NCBI GenBank assembly: GCA_009760855.2
Contig: WPIO01000033.1
Span: 1 to 25,000, forward strand
Direction of reading: 5' to 3'
DNA length: 25,000 bases
DNA from: Cristatella mucedo
Lineage: Eukaryota > Bryozoa > Phylactolaemata > Cristatellidae
Part shown: piece after piece, positions 1 through 8,511 of the stretch
Numbering within the stretch: position 1 is the first letter of the stretch
Layout of the letters: each line of letters starts with the position of its first letter
Translations under genes and position numbers: made by a program
Notes under the pieces: model-generated
The model's input: the letters and a program-made list of their open reading frames with translations, nothing else
Database searches by the model: none
Told to the model about the DNA's origin: nothing

Positions 1-142
1 AATACCCTTGATAAAGCGCCCCAGAGAACTCAATCTCTTTCTAGGCGCTTTAAATTTGCTGCAAAGGACACACGAGCGAATGATGAGTGGTATCATGCTT
101 GAAAAACAACATGAATAACATGGTTAGGGGTGACATGCACAG
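1..142 (-). repeat. LINE 3' end, left arm of a fold-back
   Basis: Read on the minus strand, this is the 3'-terminal segment of the LINE family that recurs through the window (for example 7230-7392 and 21448-21627). It carries the shared block that includes TTTGCAGCAAAT and the terminal GGCGCTTTATCAAG. It meets an opposite-orientation copy at about 149, with an 18-base palindrome at the junction (141-158). It has no coding content. Confidence 0.8.
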
Positions 143-151
143 TGGTCATTT

Positions 152-258
152 GACCACTCACCATTTGATCGCGTTTCCTTTGCAGCAAATCTAAAGTGCC
201 TAGAAAGAGATTGAGTTCTCTGAGGGTGCTTTATCAAGTGTATTATTATTATTATTAT
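152..258 (+). repeat. LINE 3' end, right arm of a fold-back
   Basis: This is a second copy of the same LINE terminus, on the plus strand, ending in a (TTA)n tail at 240-258. Together with 1-142 it forms an imperfect inverted repeat with arms of roughly 90 bp. The next stretch, 259-463, shows no gene or recognisable repeat. Confidence 0.8.
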
Positions 259-464
259 TATGTAGGTATCATATTACACTAGTTTCGAAACTGTTGTTTA
301 TTTAGAAACAGCACAGTCGTGTGTCTGCTAAGGGTGCTGTTTAGCATGTGGACGTCGCACAGCTTGCAAGAATTAGCAAACAACAGCCGTACTGAAAGCT
401 AACTCACCTTCTCTATGTGTTACCACTACCATGAAGTTACTATTTTAGTAAAGTTTAGTTACTA

Positions 465-812
465 AATAATAATAATAATAATAATGCACTTGATAAATCG
501 CCTCAGAGAACTTAATCTCTCTCTAGGCGCTTTACATTTGCTGCAAAGGGAAATGCAATTGAATGGTGAGTAAAATCATGCTTGATAAACAAACAAAATG
601 AATAATATGGTTAGGGGTGACATGCACAGGGTCAGCATGCAAGTGTGGTTAGTGGCAGCATGCACAGCGTCAGCACGCATAAGCACATAACGGACGAACC
701 ACAGAAACCCACTAAATGCTGTTATAAATAGGCGAGTTTTTAATTTTTTTTAAATGTGGGTCAAGTAAGGGGATGTCGTGACGCAAGTCGGGAGTGAGTT
801 CCAGATATGGTT
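465..812 (-). mobile_element. 5'-truncated L2/CR1-type LINE fragment, split by the copia element
   Basis: On the minus strand this matches the 3' end of the LINE copy at 7060-7392: the end of the reverse transcriptase ORF, the 3' UTR and a (TTA)n tail, seen here as (AAT)n at 465-485. The copia element inserted within it. The short continuation at 5637-5645 (TGCATCG) resembles the equivalent place in the copies at 13450-13490 and 20170-20200, so the LINE seems to have ended a few bases beyond the insertion point. Confidence 0.75.
808..812. repeat. Copia target-site duplication (TGGTT), left copy
   Basis: TGGTT directly precedes the 5' LTR and is repeated exactly at 5632-5636, directly after the 3' LTR. 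Five bases is the usual target duplication for Ty1/copia integrases. It fixes the element limits at 813 and 5631. Confidence 0.93.
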
Positions 813-1211
813 TGTTGGCTGAATCCGCTTCACAGCCATTGTGCCGGACGACATAACCTTGACCTGCAGTGCATCACTGACTGAGTCAGAAGACCGGCTA
901 TTCCTGGAGCTGCAGACTACAGCTGATTGGCTGTACCTAGGCCAATAGACCCCTGCCAAGGCCACCCCAGCTACAGCTGATCAGGACTGATCGGAGCATG
1001 ATCAGGAAGAAAAGCCGGATTAATATGCGTGATGGCTTTCTCAGCCAATAGTATTCATTCAGGACTAGTATATATTGGACCCACTTGTTGTTTGTTCTTT
1101 GTCCGTATTTGAATACGGTCCACGTTCTGTTTGTCGGCTGCGTTAATAAATCATAGTAATTTTCTCGACCATTGACTGGTGAATGGCTTCACGGCAGCAC
1201 TGCGTCTCACA
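813..1211 (+). repeat. 5' LTR of the copia element
   Basis: This is 399 bp, TGTTGG...CTCACA, and matches 5233-5631 except at two bases. Promoter-like signals are a CCAAT at 1045-1049 and a TATATATT at 1069-1076. An AATAAA at 1145-1150 is the likely polyadenylation signal, which places R roughly at 1095-1170 and U5 after it. Upstream in U3 are three TGATC-type repeats at 978, 988 and 999. The Gag ATG (1183) lies inside this LTR. Confidence 0.96.
1045..1076 (+). promoter_or_regulatory. Likely LTR core promoter (CCAAT and TATA-like)
   Basis: CCAAT (1045-1049) lies 24 bases before TATATATT (1069-1076). AATAAA follows at 1145-1150, the expected order for U3 and R of an LTR. The same signals occur in the 3' LTR, with the TATA at 5489-5496 and AATAAA at 5565-5570. 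The transcription start has not been mapped and is an inference. Confidence 0.55.
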
Positions 1212-2529
1212 GGTTATGGGCCCAGCGTTCACTGGCGTCGTTGGTCTGGAGAAGTTTACGGGTGAAAACTGGCAGCTATGGAGTACTCGGGCGAAATTCT
1301 ACTTCATCGCCAACGATCTGTGGGGTGTCGTAAACGGCGACGAGAGACGGCCCGTGGAAGTCACATCCCTTACCGGTAAGAGCTGTAAGAAAGAGGAAGA
1401 AGATGATGTTAAGGCACAGCGAGAATTTGACCGGCGCACGGCGAAGGCTTTGTCTGTGTTCGTCATGGTGGTATCGGATTCGGTGCTCATGAGTTCCGGT
1501 ATTGGAAACATGGCAACGGCTTCGGAGGCGTGGCGGAAGCTGGATGCCATATACGCTTCCAGAACGCTGATGAGTAGGCTACTCCTACATCAGAAGCTGG
1601 CATCTATCCGCATGGCAGAAGGTGACGATGTACAAAATTATGCAAGCGAGGTTAAATCGATTGCAAATTTGCTTCAAGCCGCAGGAGATACTATTCCGGA
1701 GGAACAGATTGTCCTACGCATGCTTAATGGGCTACCGGAGTCTTGGCAGCCGCTGATAATGGCCCTTGAAGCAAGGGACATGCGCGACTTAACGCTTGAA
1801 TTTGTCCAGAGCAGGCTGATGCATGAACGTCTGAGGCGGCAAAATCGGCCTTCCCTTGACGAGAGCATGAGAGGGCTGGCTCTTGTGGCTTCGAATGAAA
1901 CTTGGAAAGACAGTAAAGCGGCTTCGTCTACCACTCACGGCAAGCAACAAACTTTTAAGTTTTCCGGTAAGTGCAACTATTGCTTAGTGGTGGGCCACAA
2001 GGCCTCACAATGCTACAAGAGGAAACGAGACGAAAATGCCAAATCGGAGGCCAATACAGCAGCTACGGACTCCTTCGTTTTCACTGCCGACTCGACTACC
2101 TGCCAGCTTTCATCACAGCTGGAATGGCTAATAGACTCTGGAGCAACGCAGCATATGTGCAACGAGCCCGAGCTCTTTACATACTGCGAGAAAATTGCCC
2201 GCAGTGTCGTGGTGGGTGATGGCGAAGTACTTGAAGCGATCGGCATGGGCACGGTGCGCATTCAGCTGCATGTAGGTACTGCATGGCGGGAAGCCGAACT
2301 TCGAGATGTTTTGCTCGTACCCAAACTCGCCAAGAACCTTTTTTATTTAAGCCAATGCGTCCTAAGAGGCTATAAGGTCAAGTTTGACGGTGATAATGTG
2401 TCTTTCACCAGCCCTGGGTCAACGGACGTGGCTGCTGCAGGCGTAAGACAGGGGAGACTTTTTCTACCTGCTATGTACCTCTATGAGACAGCAAACTGTA
2501 TCGGCTGCTCACGCATGCAAATCAGATGA
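1183..2529 (+). CDS. Copia Gag and aspartic protease ORF
   Basis: This 448-residue frame opens the copia polyprotein. Residues 20-260 resemble copia-type Gag (a GxNWQLW motif near the start and a helical capsid region). A CCHC zinc knuckle, CNYCLVVGHKASQC, spans residues 264-277 and would bind RNA. An aspartic protease active site, DSGA, sits at 318-321 within WLIDSGATQHMC. The start chosen (1183) is inside the 5' LTR. A second in-frame ATG at 1216 lies in the primer-binding site and has G at -3 and +4, so it is a credible alternative start. The frame ends just before the pre-integrase domain, which continues in the next frame (+1), overlapping from 2447. Gag packages element RNA into particles, and the protease would cut the polyprotein. 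Confidence 0.93.
   Translation: MASRQHCVSQVMGPAFTGVVGLEKFTGENWQLWSTRAKFYFIANDLWGVVNGDERRPVEVTSLTGKSCKKEEEDDVKAQREFDRRTAKALSVFVMVVSDSVLMSSGIGNMATASEAWRKLDAIYASRTLMSRLLLHQKLASIRMAEGDDVQNYASEVKSIANLLQAAGDTIPEEQIVLRMLNGLPESWQPLIMALEARDMRDLTLEFVQSRLMHERLRRQNRPSLDESMRGLALVASNETWKDSKAASSTTHGKQQTFKFSGKCNYCLVVGHKASQCYKRKRDENAKSEANTAATDSFVFTADSTTCQLSSQLEWLIDSGATQHMCNEPELFTYCEKIARSVVVGDGEVLEAIGMGTVRIQLHVGTAWREAELRDVLLVPKLAKNLFYLSQCVLRGYKVKFDGDNVSFTSPGSTDVAAAGVRQGRLFLPAMYLYETANCIGCSRMQIR
1212..1226 (+). promoter_or_regulatory. Primer-binding site for initiator tRNA-Met (anticodon arm)
   Basis: GGTTATGGGCCCAGC directly follows the 5' LTR. Its complement, GCTGGGCCCATAACC, is the anticodon stem-loop of animal initiator tRNA-Met, including the CAU anticodon. 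It does not match a tRNA 3' end. Drosophila copia is primed by a 5' half of initiator tRNA-Met in the same way. Here the site is also inside the Gag frame. Confidence 0.88.
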
Positions 2530-3502
2530 ATCTTTTCAACTTTGGCACCAGCGGTACGGCCATATCTCAGGTGGGAGCCTGGACATGCTTAAAACCAAAG
2601 GCATGGTTGCCGGTCTTGACTTCGAGTCTAACCACACGGACCTCAACTTCTGCCAAGCCTGCGCGGAAGGAAAGCAGCATGTCAACCCAATCCCAAAGGT
2701 GAGAAGCAGTGCCAAAGAGTCTGAATTAATTGCTCTCGTACACACCGACGTTTCAGGTCCTATGAAGACAGCTTCAACGAACGGCTATCGTTTCTTTGTG
2801 ACATTTATTGATGATGCCTCGCGTTATGCAAAGGTATACTTCATGCGTCACAAGGATGAAGTGACTGCAATTTTCAAGGAATACAGAGCTGCAGTTGAAA
2901 AATTTTGCGGTCAATCTATTAAGAAGCTTCGATCGGACAATGGCGGTGAGTACATGTCTCATGAGATGCTCGCCCTAATGAAAGAGGCTGGTATTGCTCA
3001 CCAACGGACCGCACCCTATACACCACAGCAGAATGGCGTGGCTGAGCGCAGCAACAGAACAATCACTGAGATGGCAAGGTCAATGCTATATCACGCTCAG
3101 TTACCCCTGAAGTTCTGGCCTGATGCAGTTGCAACTGCTGTGTACATCAAGAATCATAGCACTCACAAGGCGATACCCGGTAAGACACCCGAGGAGGCTT
3201 GGAGTGGTGCAAAGCCTGACGTGTCTCATTTCCGTGTCTTTGGCTGCTGTGCATATGCACTGATCCCAGCACACTTATGGTCTAAACTTGACTCAAAGTC
3301 AAGACGTTGTATTTTTCTTGGCTATAATCATGATTCTGGATCTAAGAGCTATCGTTTGTACGACCCTGAAACACAGCGAATGCTAAGTAGTCGTGACGTT
3401 CTGTTTGACGAAGTTTTTTACAGTGCCAGGGGAGGATACTGTGCAGCACCTCGAACAAGCAGCTCCGATCGAGTCTGTGCAACAACCCCAAGCTTCGACT
3501 GA
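2447..3502 (+). CDS. Copia integrase ORF (+1 frame relative to Gag)
   Basis: The frame is open from 2447 and its first ATG is at 2483; it probably continues the polyprotein rather than starting independently. Counting from that ATG, the gag-pre-integrase zinc-binding pattern has His22, His27, Cys57 and Cys60 (WHQRYGH...CQAC). The catalytic DDE residues are Asp89 (HTDVSG), Asp152 (RSDNGG) and Glu188 (GVAERS), with 35 residues between the last two, as in retroviral-type integrases. The distal part, with CIFLGY and YRLYDP, matches the copia integrase tail. The integrase would insert element cDNA and make the 5-bp duplication seen here. The frame ends before reverse transcriptase, which lies one further step (+1) away. 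Confidence 0.92.
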   Translation, partial: DRGDFFYLLCTSMRQQTVSAAHACKSDESFQLWHQRYGHISGGSLDMLKTKGMVAGLDFESNHTDLNFCQACAEGKQHVNPIPKVRSSAKESELIALVHTDVSGPMKTASTNGYRFFVTFIDDASRYAKVYFMRHKDEVTAIFKEYRAAVEKFCGQSIKKLRSDNGGEYMSHEMLALMKEAGIAHQRTAPYTPQQNGVAERSNRTITEMARSMLYHAQLPLKFWPDAVATAVYIKNHSTHKAIPGKTPEEAWSGAKPDVSHFRVFGCCAYALIPAHLWSKLDSKSRRCIFLGYNHDSGSKSYRLYDPETQRMLSSRDVLFDEVFYSARGGYCAAPRTSSSDRVCATTPSFD

Positions 3503-5204
3503 CAATGAACCTACGCTACAACACGCTCCCGCCGAGTTAGATGATGCACCTCTTCGACGGTCAACTCGTGCTAGACGGCCTGCCAGACTGTATGACGATG
3601 AATACGGGTCAGTGGCTGAGGCGCTGATCGCTTGCAGCGATGAGCCCACGACCCTGCACGATGCACTGAGCAGCACAGAAGCACATCTGTGGACGGCTGC
3701 TATTGATGACGAACTTGCTTCCCTACGTGAGAATGGTGTCTATGAGGTCACCCAACTACCTAAGGGCAGGCAAGCCATAGGATGCAAATTTGTCTTCAAA
3801 GTGAAGCGAAACGCAGACGGGTCAGTAAACTGTCATAAAGCTCGTTTGGTTGCAAAGGGCTATTCTCAGGTAGACGGTATTGACTTCACAGAGACATTTG
3901 CACCAGTCGTGAAGTTCAACTCTCTAAGAACCGTCTTATCAATTGCTGCTATGATGGACCCAGAGATCCATCAAATGGACGTCAAGACGGCCTTTCTCCA
4001 TGGTGAACTTGAGGAAGAGATATACCTTGACCTACCAGAGGTTATACCTCAGAGAGGTACTGAACAACTTGTCTGGCGACTCAAAAAGTCACTGTATGGT
4101 CTTAAGCAAGCACCGCGTGCTTGGAACAAAAGGCTTGACAAGCAGCTACGCGACATGGGCTTTCTTTCACTTGAGGCTGACAATAGCCTCTACAGGCGCG
4201 ATGAATGTGGCGACATTGCATTTATTGCTGTTTACGTTGATGATCTAGTCCTCTGTGGTACTGCAATTGGTCTGTCTGTTGTCAAGCAGCGACTCTCTGA
4301 GGCGTTTTCTATGAAGGATCTAGGAGAAGCCCACTGGATCCTCGGCATCCAGATAACCAGAGACAGAGGCTGCAAAATTATAACTCTCAATCAGACTCGC
4401 TACATTATGGATATACTCCAACGCTACGGTATGGATACATGTAAGTCGGTATCTACTCCTGTCGATGTTGGCATCAAGCTTGCAAAAGCTATGATGCAAG
4501 ATGGCGAAGAGCATGCCGACTACATGCAACGAGTCCCCTACCGAAGTGCAGTTGGGAGCTTAATGTATCTGATGGTTGCTACGCGTCCAGATATTGCAGC
4601 TGCTGTAGGACTTGTCAGTCGTTACTCCAGCCAGCCGTGCTCACAGCACTGGACGGCTGTAAAGAGAATCCTACGTTACCTTCAAGGGACTGCCAACTGG
4701 TGCCTCAATCTGAGTGCTGACCCAGAAGCACGGTTAAGAGGCTATTGTGATGCTGACTGGGCAAATGATCCGGACACGAGATGCTCTGTTACTGGCTATG
4801 TATTCAGCCTTGGTCGAGGCAGTATTACCTGGTCGTCTAAGAGACAATCTACCGTCGCCTTATCAACAACAGAGGCTGAATATATGGCACTGAGTCATGC
4901 TGTTCGTGAAGCCCTCTGGCTTCGACAACTCCTTAAGGAGTTAGGTTTCGAACAAAAGAAGCCTACTACCATATACAGTGACAATCAGGGCTGCATAGCC
5001 ATTGCTGCAAACCCGATACATCATGCAAGAACCAAGCACATCGACGTGCAGCACCATTTTATCCGTCAAATGAACAATGATAATATTATCAAAGCTTTAT
5101 TTTGCAGGTCTGAGGAAAACATAGCAGATTTCCTGACGAAACCTCTTGGGAAACATAAACATGCGATTTGTGCGACTGCTGTTGGACTTCGCCCAACTGC
5201 ATGA
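3393..5204 (+). CDS. Copia reverse transcriptase and RNase H ORF (+1 frame relative to integrase)
   Basis: This 603-residue frame overlaps the integrase frame by 110 bases. The first ATG may not be used if the frame is reached by readthrough or if a single-base insertion created the break. The reverse transcriptase runs from about residue 115 to 360. It has the copia motif KARLVAKGYSQ, catalytic Asp196 (QMDVKTAF), SLYGLKQAPRAW at 233-244 and the YVDD box at 281-284. The RNase H domain has Asp453 (YCDADW), Glu496 (TTEAEY) and Asp530 (YSDNQG), followed by the conserved tail IADFLTKPL. The stop lies 28 bases before the 3' LTR. The enzyme would copy element RNA into DNA. No internal stop or missing catalytic residue is seen. 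Confidence 0.94.
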   Translation: MTFCLTKFFTVPGEDTVQHLEQAAPIESVQQPQASTDNEPTLQHAPAELDDAPLRRSTRARRPARLYDDEYGSVAEALIACSDEPTTLHDALSSTEAHLWTAAIDDELASLRENGVYEVTQLPKGRQAIGCKFVFKVKRNADGSVNCHKARLVAKGYSQVDGIDFTETFAPVVKFNSLRTVLSIAAMMDPEIHQMDVKTAFLHGELEEEIYLDLPEVIPQRGTEQLVWRLKKSLYGLKQAPRAWNKRLDKQLRDMGFLSLEADNSLYRRDECGDIAFIAVYVDDLVLCGTAIGLSVVKQRLSEAFSMKDLGEAHWILGIQITRDRGCKIITLNQTRYIMDILQRYGMDTCKSVSTPVDVGIKLAKAMMQDGEEHADYMQRVPYRSAVGSLMYLMVATRPDIAAAVGLVSRYSSQPCSQHWTAVKRILRYLQGTANWCLNLSADPEARLRGYCDADWANDPDTRCSVTGYVFSLGRGSITWSSKRQSTVALSTTEAEYMALSHAVREALWLRQLLKELGFEQKKPTTIYSDNQGCIAIAANPIHHARTKHIDVQHHFIRQMNNDNIIKALFCRSEENIADFLTKPLGKHKHAICATAVGLRPTA

Positions 5205-5223
5205 CTGGCCGTGGCTGCTCAGC

Positions 5224-5232
5224 GAGGGGAGG
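5224..5232 (+). promoter_or_regulatory. Polypurine tract
   Basis: GAGGGGAGG directly abuts the TG of the 3' LTR. It is the expected RNase H-resistant primer for plus-strand DNA synthesis. Confidence 0.9.
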
Positions 5233-5631
5233 TGTTGGCTGAATCCGCTTCACAGCCATTGTGCCGGACGACATAACCTTGACCTGCAGTGCATCACTGA
5301 CTGAGTCAGAAGACCGGCTATTCCTGGAGCTGCAGACTACAGCTGATTGGCTGTACCTAGGCCAATTGACCCCTGCCAAGGCCACCCCAGCTACAGCTGA
5401 TCAGGACTGATCGGAGCATGATCAGGAAGAAAAGCCGGATTAATATGCTTGATGGCTTTCTCAGCCAATAGTATTCATTCAGGACTAGTATATATTGGAC
5501 CCACTTGTTGTTTGTTCTTTGTCCGTATTTGAATACGGTCCACGTTCTGTTTGTCGGCTGCGTTAATAAATCATAGTAATTTTCTCGACCATTGACTGGT
5601 GAATGGCTTCACGGCAGCACTGCGTCTCACA
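5233..5631 (+). repeat. 3' LTR of the copia element
   Basis: This is 399 bp and matches the 5' LTR except T5367 (A947) and T5449 (G1029). It is followed by the TGGTT duplication at 5632-5636. Its last 29 bases repeat the Gag start codon context, so transcripts from this LTR could read an ATG into flanking DNA. Confidence 0.96.
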
Positions 5632-5645
5632 TGGTTTGCATCGTT

Positions 5646-5929
5646 ATTTTTTTTAAGGAAATCGCTAACGCATCCCATCTCATCAAAATCTCATGACACC
5701 TCGAGGTGTAATGAATTGAGCTGAAGGAAGTAAATGGAGACTTCAAAATGGTGGCGTTACTAATGGACCCTCACGGCCGATTTTACAAAGTATCCTTCCC
5801 GTATTTGCTTTTGGAACAGCAGCGACCGACAAGTGCTAAGGCTAACACCATCGGCTCTACCAACCACAGCCTACTGAGTTCTCCACGGGGATAGCAATTT
5901 CAAGTGGGACCCACTGCCCGACCTTCCGC
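5646..5929. other. No recognisable feature
   Basis: This is spacer DNA between the copia/LINE nest and the next LINE. I see no gene, RNA or repeat in it. Confidence 0.5.
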
Positions 5930-7392
5930 AAGTTGCTGCCTCCACTATTGCAGTGGCGTGAGAGCTAATCACTCCTCAGAGTCAGCATTGTTTCGGGTGT
6001 ACAACGACCTACTTACCTACTTAGGAGTGCAGACATGGCAGAAATTTTGCATGATTTTTCGGCAGCTTTTGATACTATCGATCAACAAGTTCTTCTTGAA
6101 TAACTCTCATCTCGCCTGAGCATCACTTGTACTGCACTGCAATGGTTCAGGTCCTGTCTCAGTGGAAGACTCCAGAGTATTGATGTGAATGGACAAAGAT
6201 CATCCGAAGAACCTCTGAAATATGGGGTCCATCAGGGTACCGTGCTAGGTCCGGTTCTTTTCACTGTTTATACTCTTCCTCTTGCCGATGTGATTGCCAA
6301 GCGCAATCTAGGCTTTCACTTCTATGAGGATGGCATTCAGTTGTACCTCTAGCCTTCGAGCACCTCAAATTCTCTCAACTCCCTTGCTGCATGTATTGAC
6401 AACACCCGCACATGAATGGCAGCAAATATTCTTAAATTAAATGATGGTAAAAACTAACTTACTTATGGGCAAACCAAGTGTGAGTCAGAAATTGAAAAGG
6501 CTAATGCTCACAATCGGCTCTTCCTGCATATCTCCTGTTGATCTGGATGAATTCTAGGTGTTATGTTCCAAATTGACCTTTCGTTAGACGAACACATCAG
6601 CTCCACAATCAAGTCTGCCAACATTCAGCCACATAACATTGCTAAAATTCGCGATGGTTTAGATAAGGATACCACGTCTATGTTGGTCCATGCATTTGTG
6701 ACATCCCGTCTTGACTTCTGTAGCTCACTGCTTGCTGGCCTACCGGCATGTGCAATCAGGCGCTTACAGCTGGTGCAAAACTCTGCAGCTAGGCTCGTCT
6801 TGAGCGTCGCAGTTGTCAAATCACACTACTTCTCGCCGACCTCCTATGGCTACCAATCAAGCAACGCATCGACTTCAAGGTTTTGTTTTGCTCACCTTTA
6901 GGTCCTTTTATTCTTTGGCTCCAGCCTGCCTATCAGATATCTACTCCCCCACAAGGCCAAGCATCGTACCACCGGCTTTTCGAAACTAACTTTTTACCTA
7001 TACCTCGTAAAAAAACTCAAATCCTGTGGAGACCGTACATTCAGTTCGTTTGCTCCCAAATCCTGGAACTCACTCAAGACTTACGTCACGACATCCCCTG
7101 ACTTGGCCACATTTAAAAAGAAATTTAAATCTCACCTATTTATGACACATTTAGTGGGTCCCTGTGATTCGTCCTTTATGTGCTTATGCATGCTAATGCT
7201 GTGCATGCTGCCACTAACCACCCTTGCATGCTGACCCTGTGCATGTAACCCCTAACCATGTTATTCATGTTGTTTATCAAGCACGATGCCACTCACCATT
7301 CGATCGCGTTTCCTTTGCAGCAAATGCAAAGCGTCCAGAAAGATACTGTATTCTCTTAGGGAGATTTATCAAATGTATTATAATTATTATTG
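5930..7392 (+). mobile_element. 5'-truncated, decayed L2/CR1-type LINE
   Basis: Broken plus-strand frames give a reverse transcriptase in order. SGVRANHSSESA is at about 5950 and a FSAAFDTIDQQVLLE-like segment at about 6055. The finger/palm part is at 6180-6290 (YGVHQGTVLGPVLF), and the YADD box has become YEDG at about 6325. The C-terminal region continues with HAFVTSRLDFC, the [14 protein letters not shown] motif near 6760-6800 and the segment ending TFKKKFKSHLF near 7100-7140. A 3' UTR follows with the family's terminal hairpin and a degenerate (TTA)n tail. Stops, frameshifts and the altered catalytic box make it inactive. Motif style places it in the L2/CR1 group; the exact clade is uncertain. 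Confidence 0.88.
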
Positions 7393-8160
7393 CACGTATT
7401 TTTGAGATTTATGAAAACAATTGTCACTGCTTTAGAAATGGAGTCGAGAGCTATTGTGTGCCTTCGAAACCTCTTTTCTAAGCGGTCGGCCACAAACGTA
7501 AAAGTCCCCGTCTTTATGGGACCAGCGATAGTAATCATGTAGTACAATAGTTTCCTCAAAGAACGACTCTTGTAAGGTGAAAGCGACTCGCAGCACTTCG
7601 TTGCAATGGTTCGAAGCTACCTGGCCAATCAGGTACATGGCGGTGAATATAAAGAGCTGGCCGAATCAGCGGTAAAGAACTGTGGCACAATGGGCCACAC
7701 AATGTCCTGCAAAGTTCATTACCTTAATGCTCATAATTGCAAATGCTAGGAGACCAAGAGCTTACTCGGAGGCGAGCAATGCGAGCCTTCCAACAGCTGC
7801 ATGATTAATGAATATTAGGCATCGCTACAAAGGATATTGCAGCGATGACATCATGGAGCAACTACATTAAGGAGGTGATACCCGAAAATGATTTGCAGTA
7901 TAATCGCAAATATACAAAAAACTACTGACTAGTAGATCATCTGTGGCCATTTTTATATACCTTCAATGTACACAATATTGTTAGTTTTAATTCATACTTG
8001 AATTACTTCAAACTACATCCAAGCTAAAAGACGCAAATTCATCCGTTTCTTTGTGGGAGATGAGTTCATTTCAAATTTTATTTTTTACTAATCGCAAAAA
8101 GGAATATTCGTGGAGACTAGTGGTCATTGGCTTTACATAGTACTGACAATACAAGTACTT
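7393..8160. other. No recognisable feature
   Basis: The stretch is A+T-rich and shows no supported gene. Short open frames (for example at 7432-7638) have no recognisable motif. It lies between the LINE and the 3' end of the protease gene. Confidence 0.5.
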
Positions 8161-8172
8161 ACCCGGAGTCAT

Positions 8173-8225
8173 TGCCTAGGGCTAAGGTCTTAGAACGTCA
8201 CAGTCCAGATGATTGGTTCAAGTCC
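8173..8225 (+). repeat. tRNA-derived SINE head or tRNA pseudogene
   Basis: An A-box-like TGCCTAGGGCTAAGG (8173-8187) is followed 42 bases later by a B-box-like GGTTCAAGTCC (8215-8225). This is the spacing and order of an RNA polymerase III internal promoter. The T stem pairs poorly and no acceptor stem is evident, so it is not a working tRNA. Confidence 0.42.
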
Positions 8226-8363
8226 TGCAACTGGCAATTATTTATTGCCTAGCTCTTGCGATGCTACATACATTTAGTGCGAAATAAACTGAACTGTTTA
8301 ATAATTTTTTTACTTAATGTGCATTCATGTGGTGCTCAAGCGACACATAATTGATTTTCTTAA

Positions 8364-8369
8364 TTTATT
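8364..8369 (-). terminator. Likely polyadenylation signal (AATAAA) of the protease gene
   Basis: AATAAA on the minus strand lies about 145 bases beyond the protease stop codon (8512-8514). It is the first canonical signal after the stop. The cleavage position is not visible. Confidence 0.55.
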
Positions 8370-8460
8370 GATATTAATAATAATTTCTGAATTGTTGGTC
8401 AATCGCTATTGGCACAATTTAGTTAGATAATTATGAAAATTCAAACAATTCATGATTTGT

Positions 8461-8494
8461 TCATGCAAAGTAAAGTTCATATTACTTTGCATGA
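8461..8494 (-). promoter_or_regulatory. Perfect 13-bp hairpin in the protease 3' UTR
   Basis: TCATGCAAAGTAA (8461-8473) and its exact complement (8482-8494) flank an 8-base loop. On the transcript the stem starts 18 bases after the stop codon. It could be an mRNA-stability or protein-binding element; that role is inference. Confidence 0.6.
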
Positions 8495-8511
8495 TCAGTG
8501 TCGACAGTATA

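Larger units (their letters stand above)
813..5631 (+). mobile_element. Nearly complete Ty1/copia LTR retrotransposon
   Basis: The element is 4819 bp long, with two 399-bp LTRs that begin TG and end CA. It has a primer-binding site next to the 5' LTR, a polypurine tract next to the 3' LTR and TGGTT target duplications. The coding order is Gag - protease - integrase - reverse transcriptase - RNase H, the order that defines the copia superfamily (in gypsy elements integrase comes last). The LTRs differ at only two positions (A947/T5367 and G1029/T5449), so insertion was recent. All enzyme motifs are present, but the coding region lies in three overlapping frames. This may mean recoding, single-base insertions or assembly errors. 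The element sits downstream of the protease gene and points toward it. Confidence 0.97.

Noticed and set aside
5089-5385. Matching antisense open frames in both LTRs (also at 750-965)
   Set aside because: They are the reverse complement of LTR sequence with no motif; their duplication simply reflects the two LTRs.
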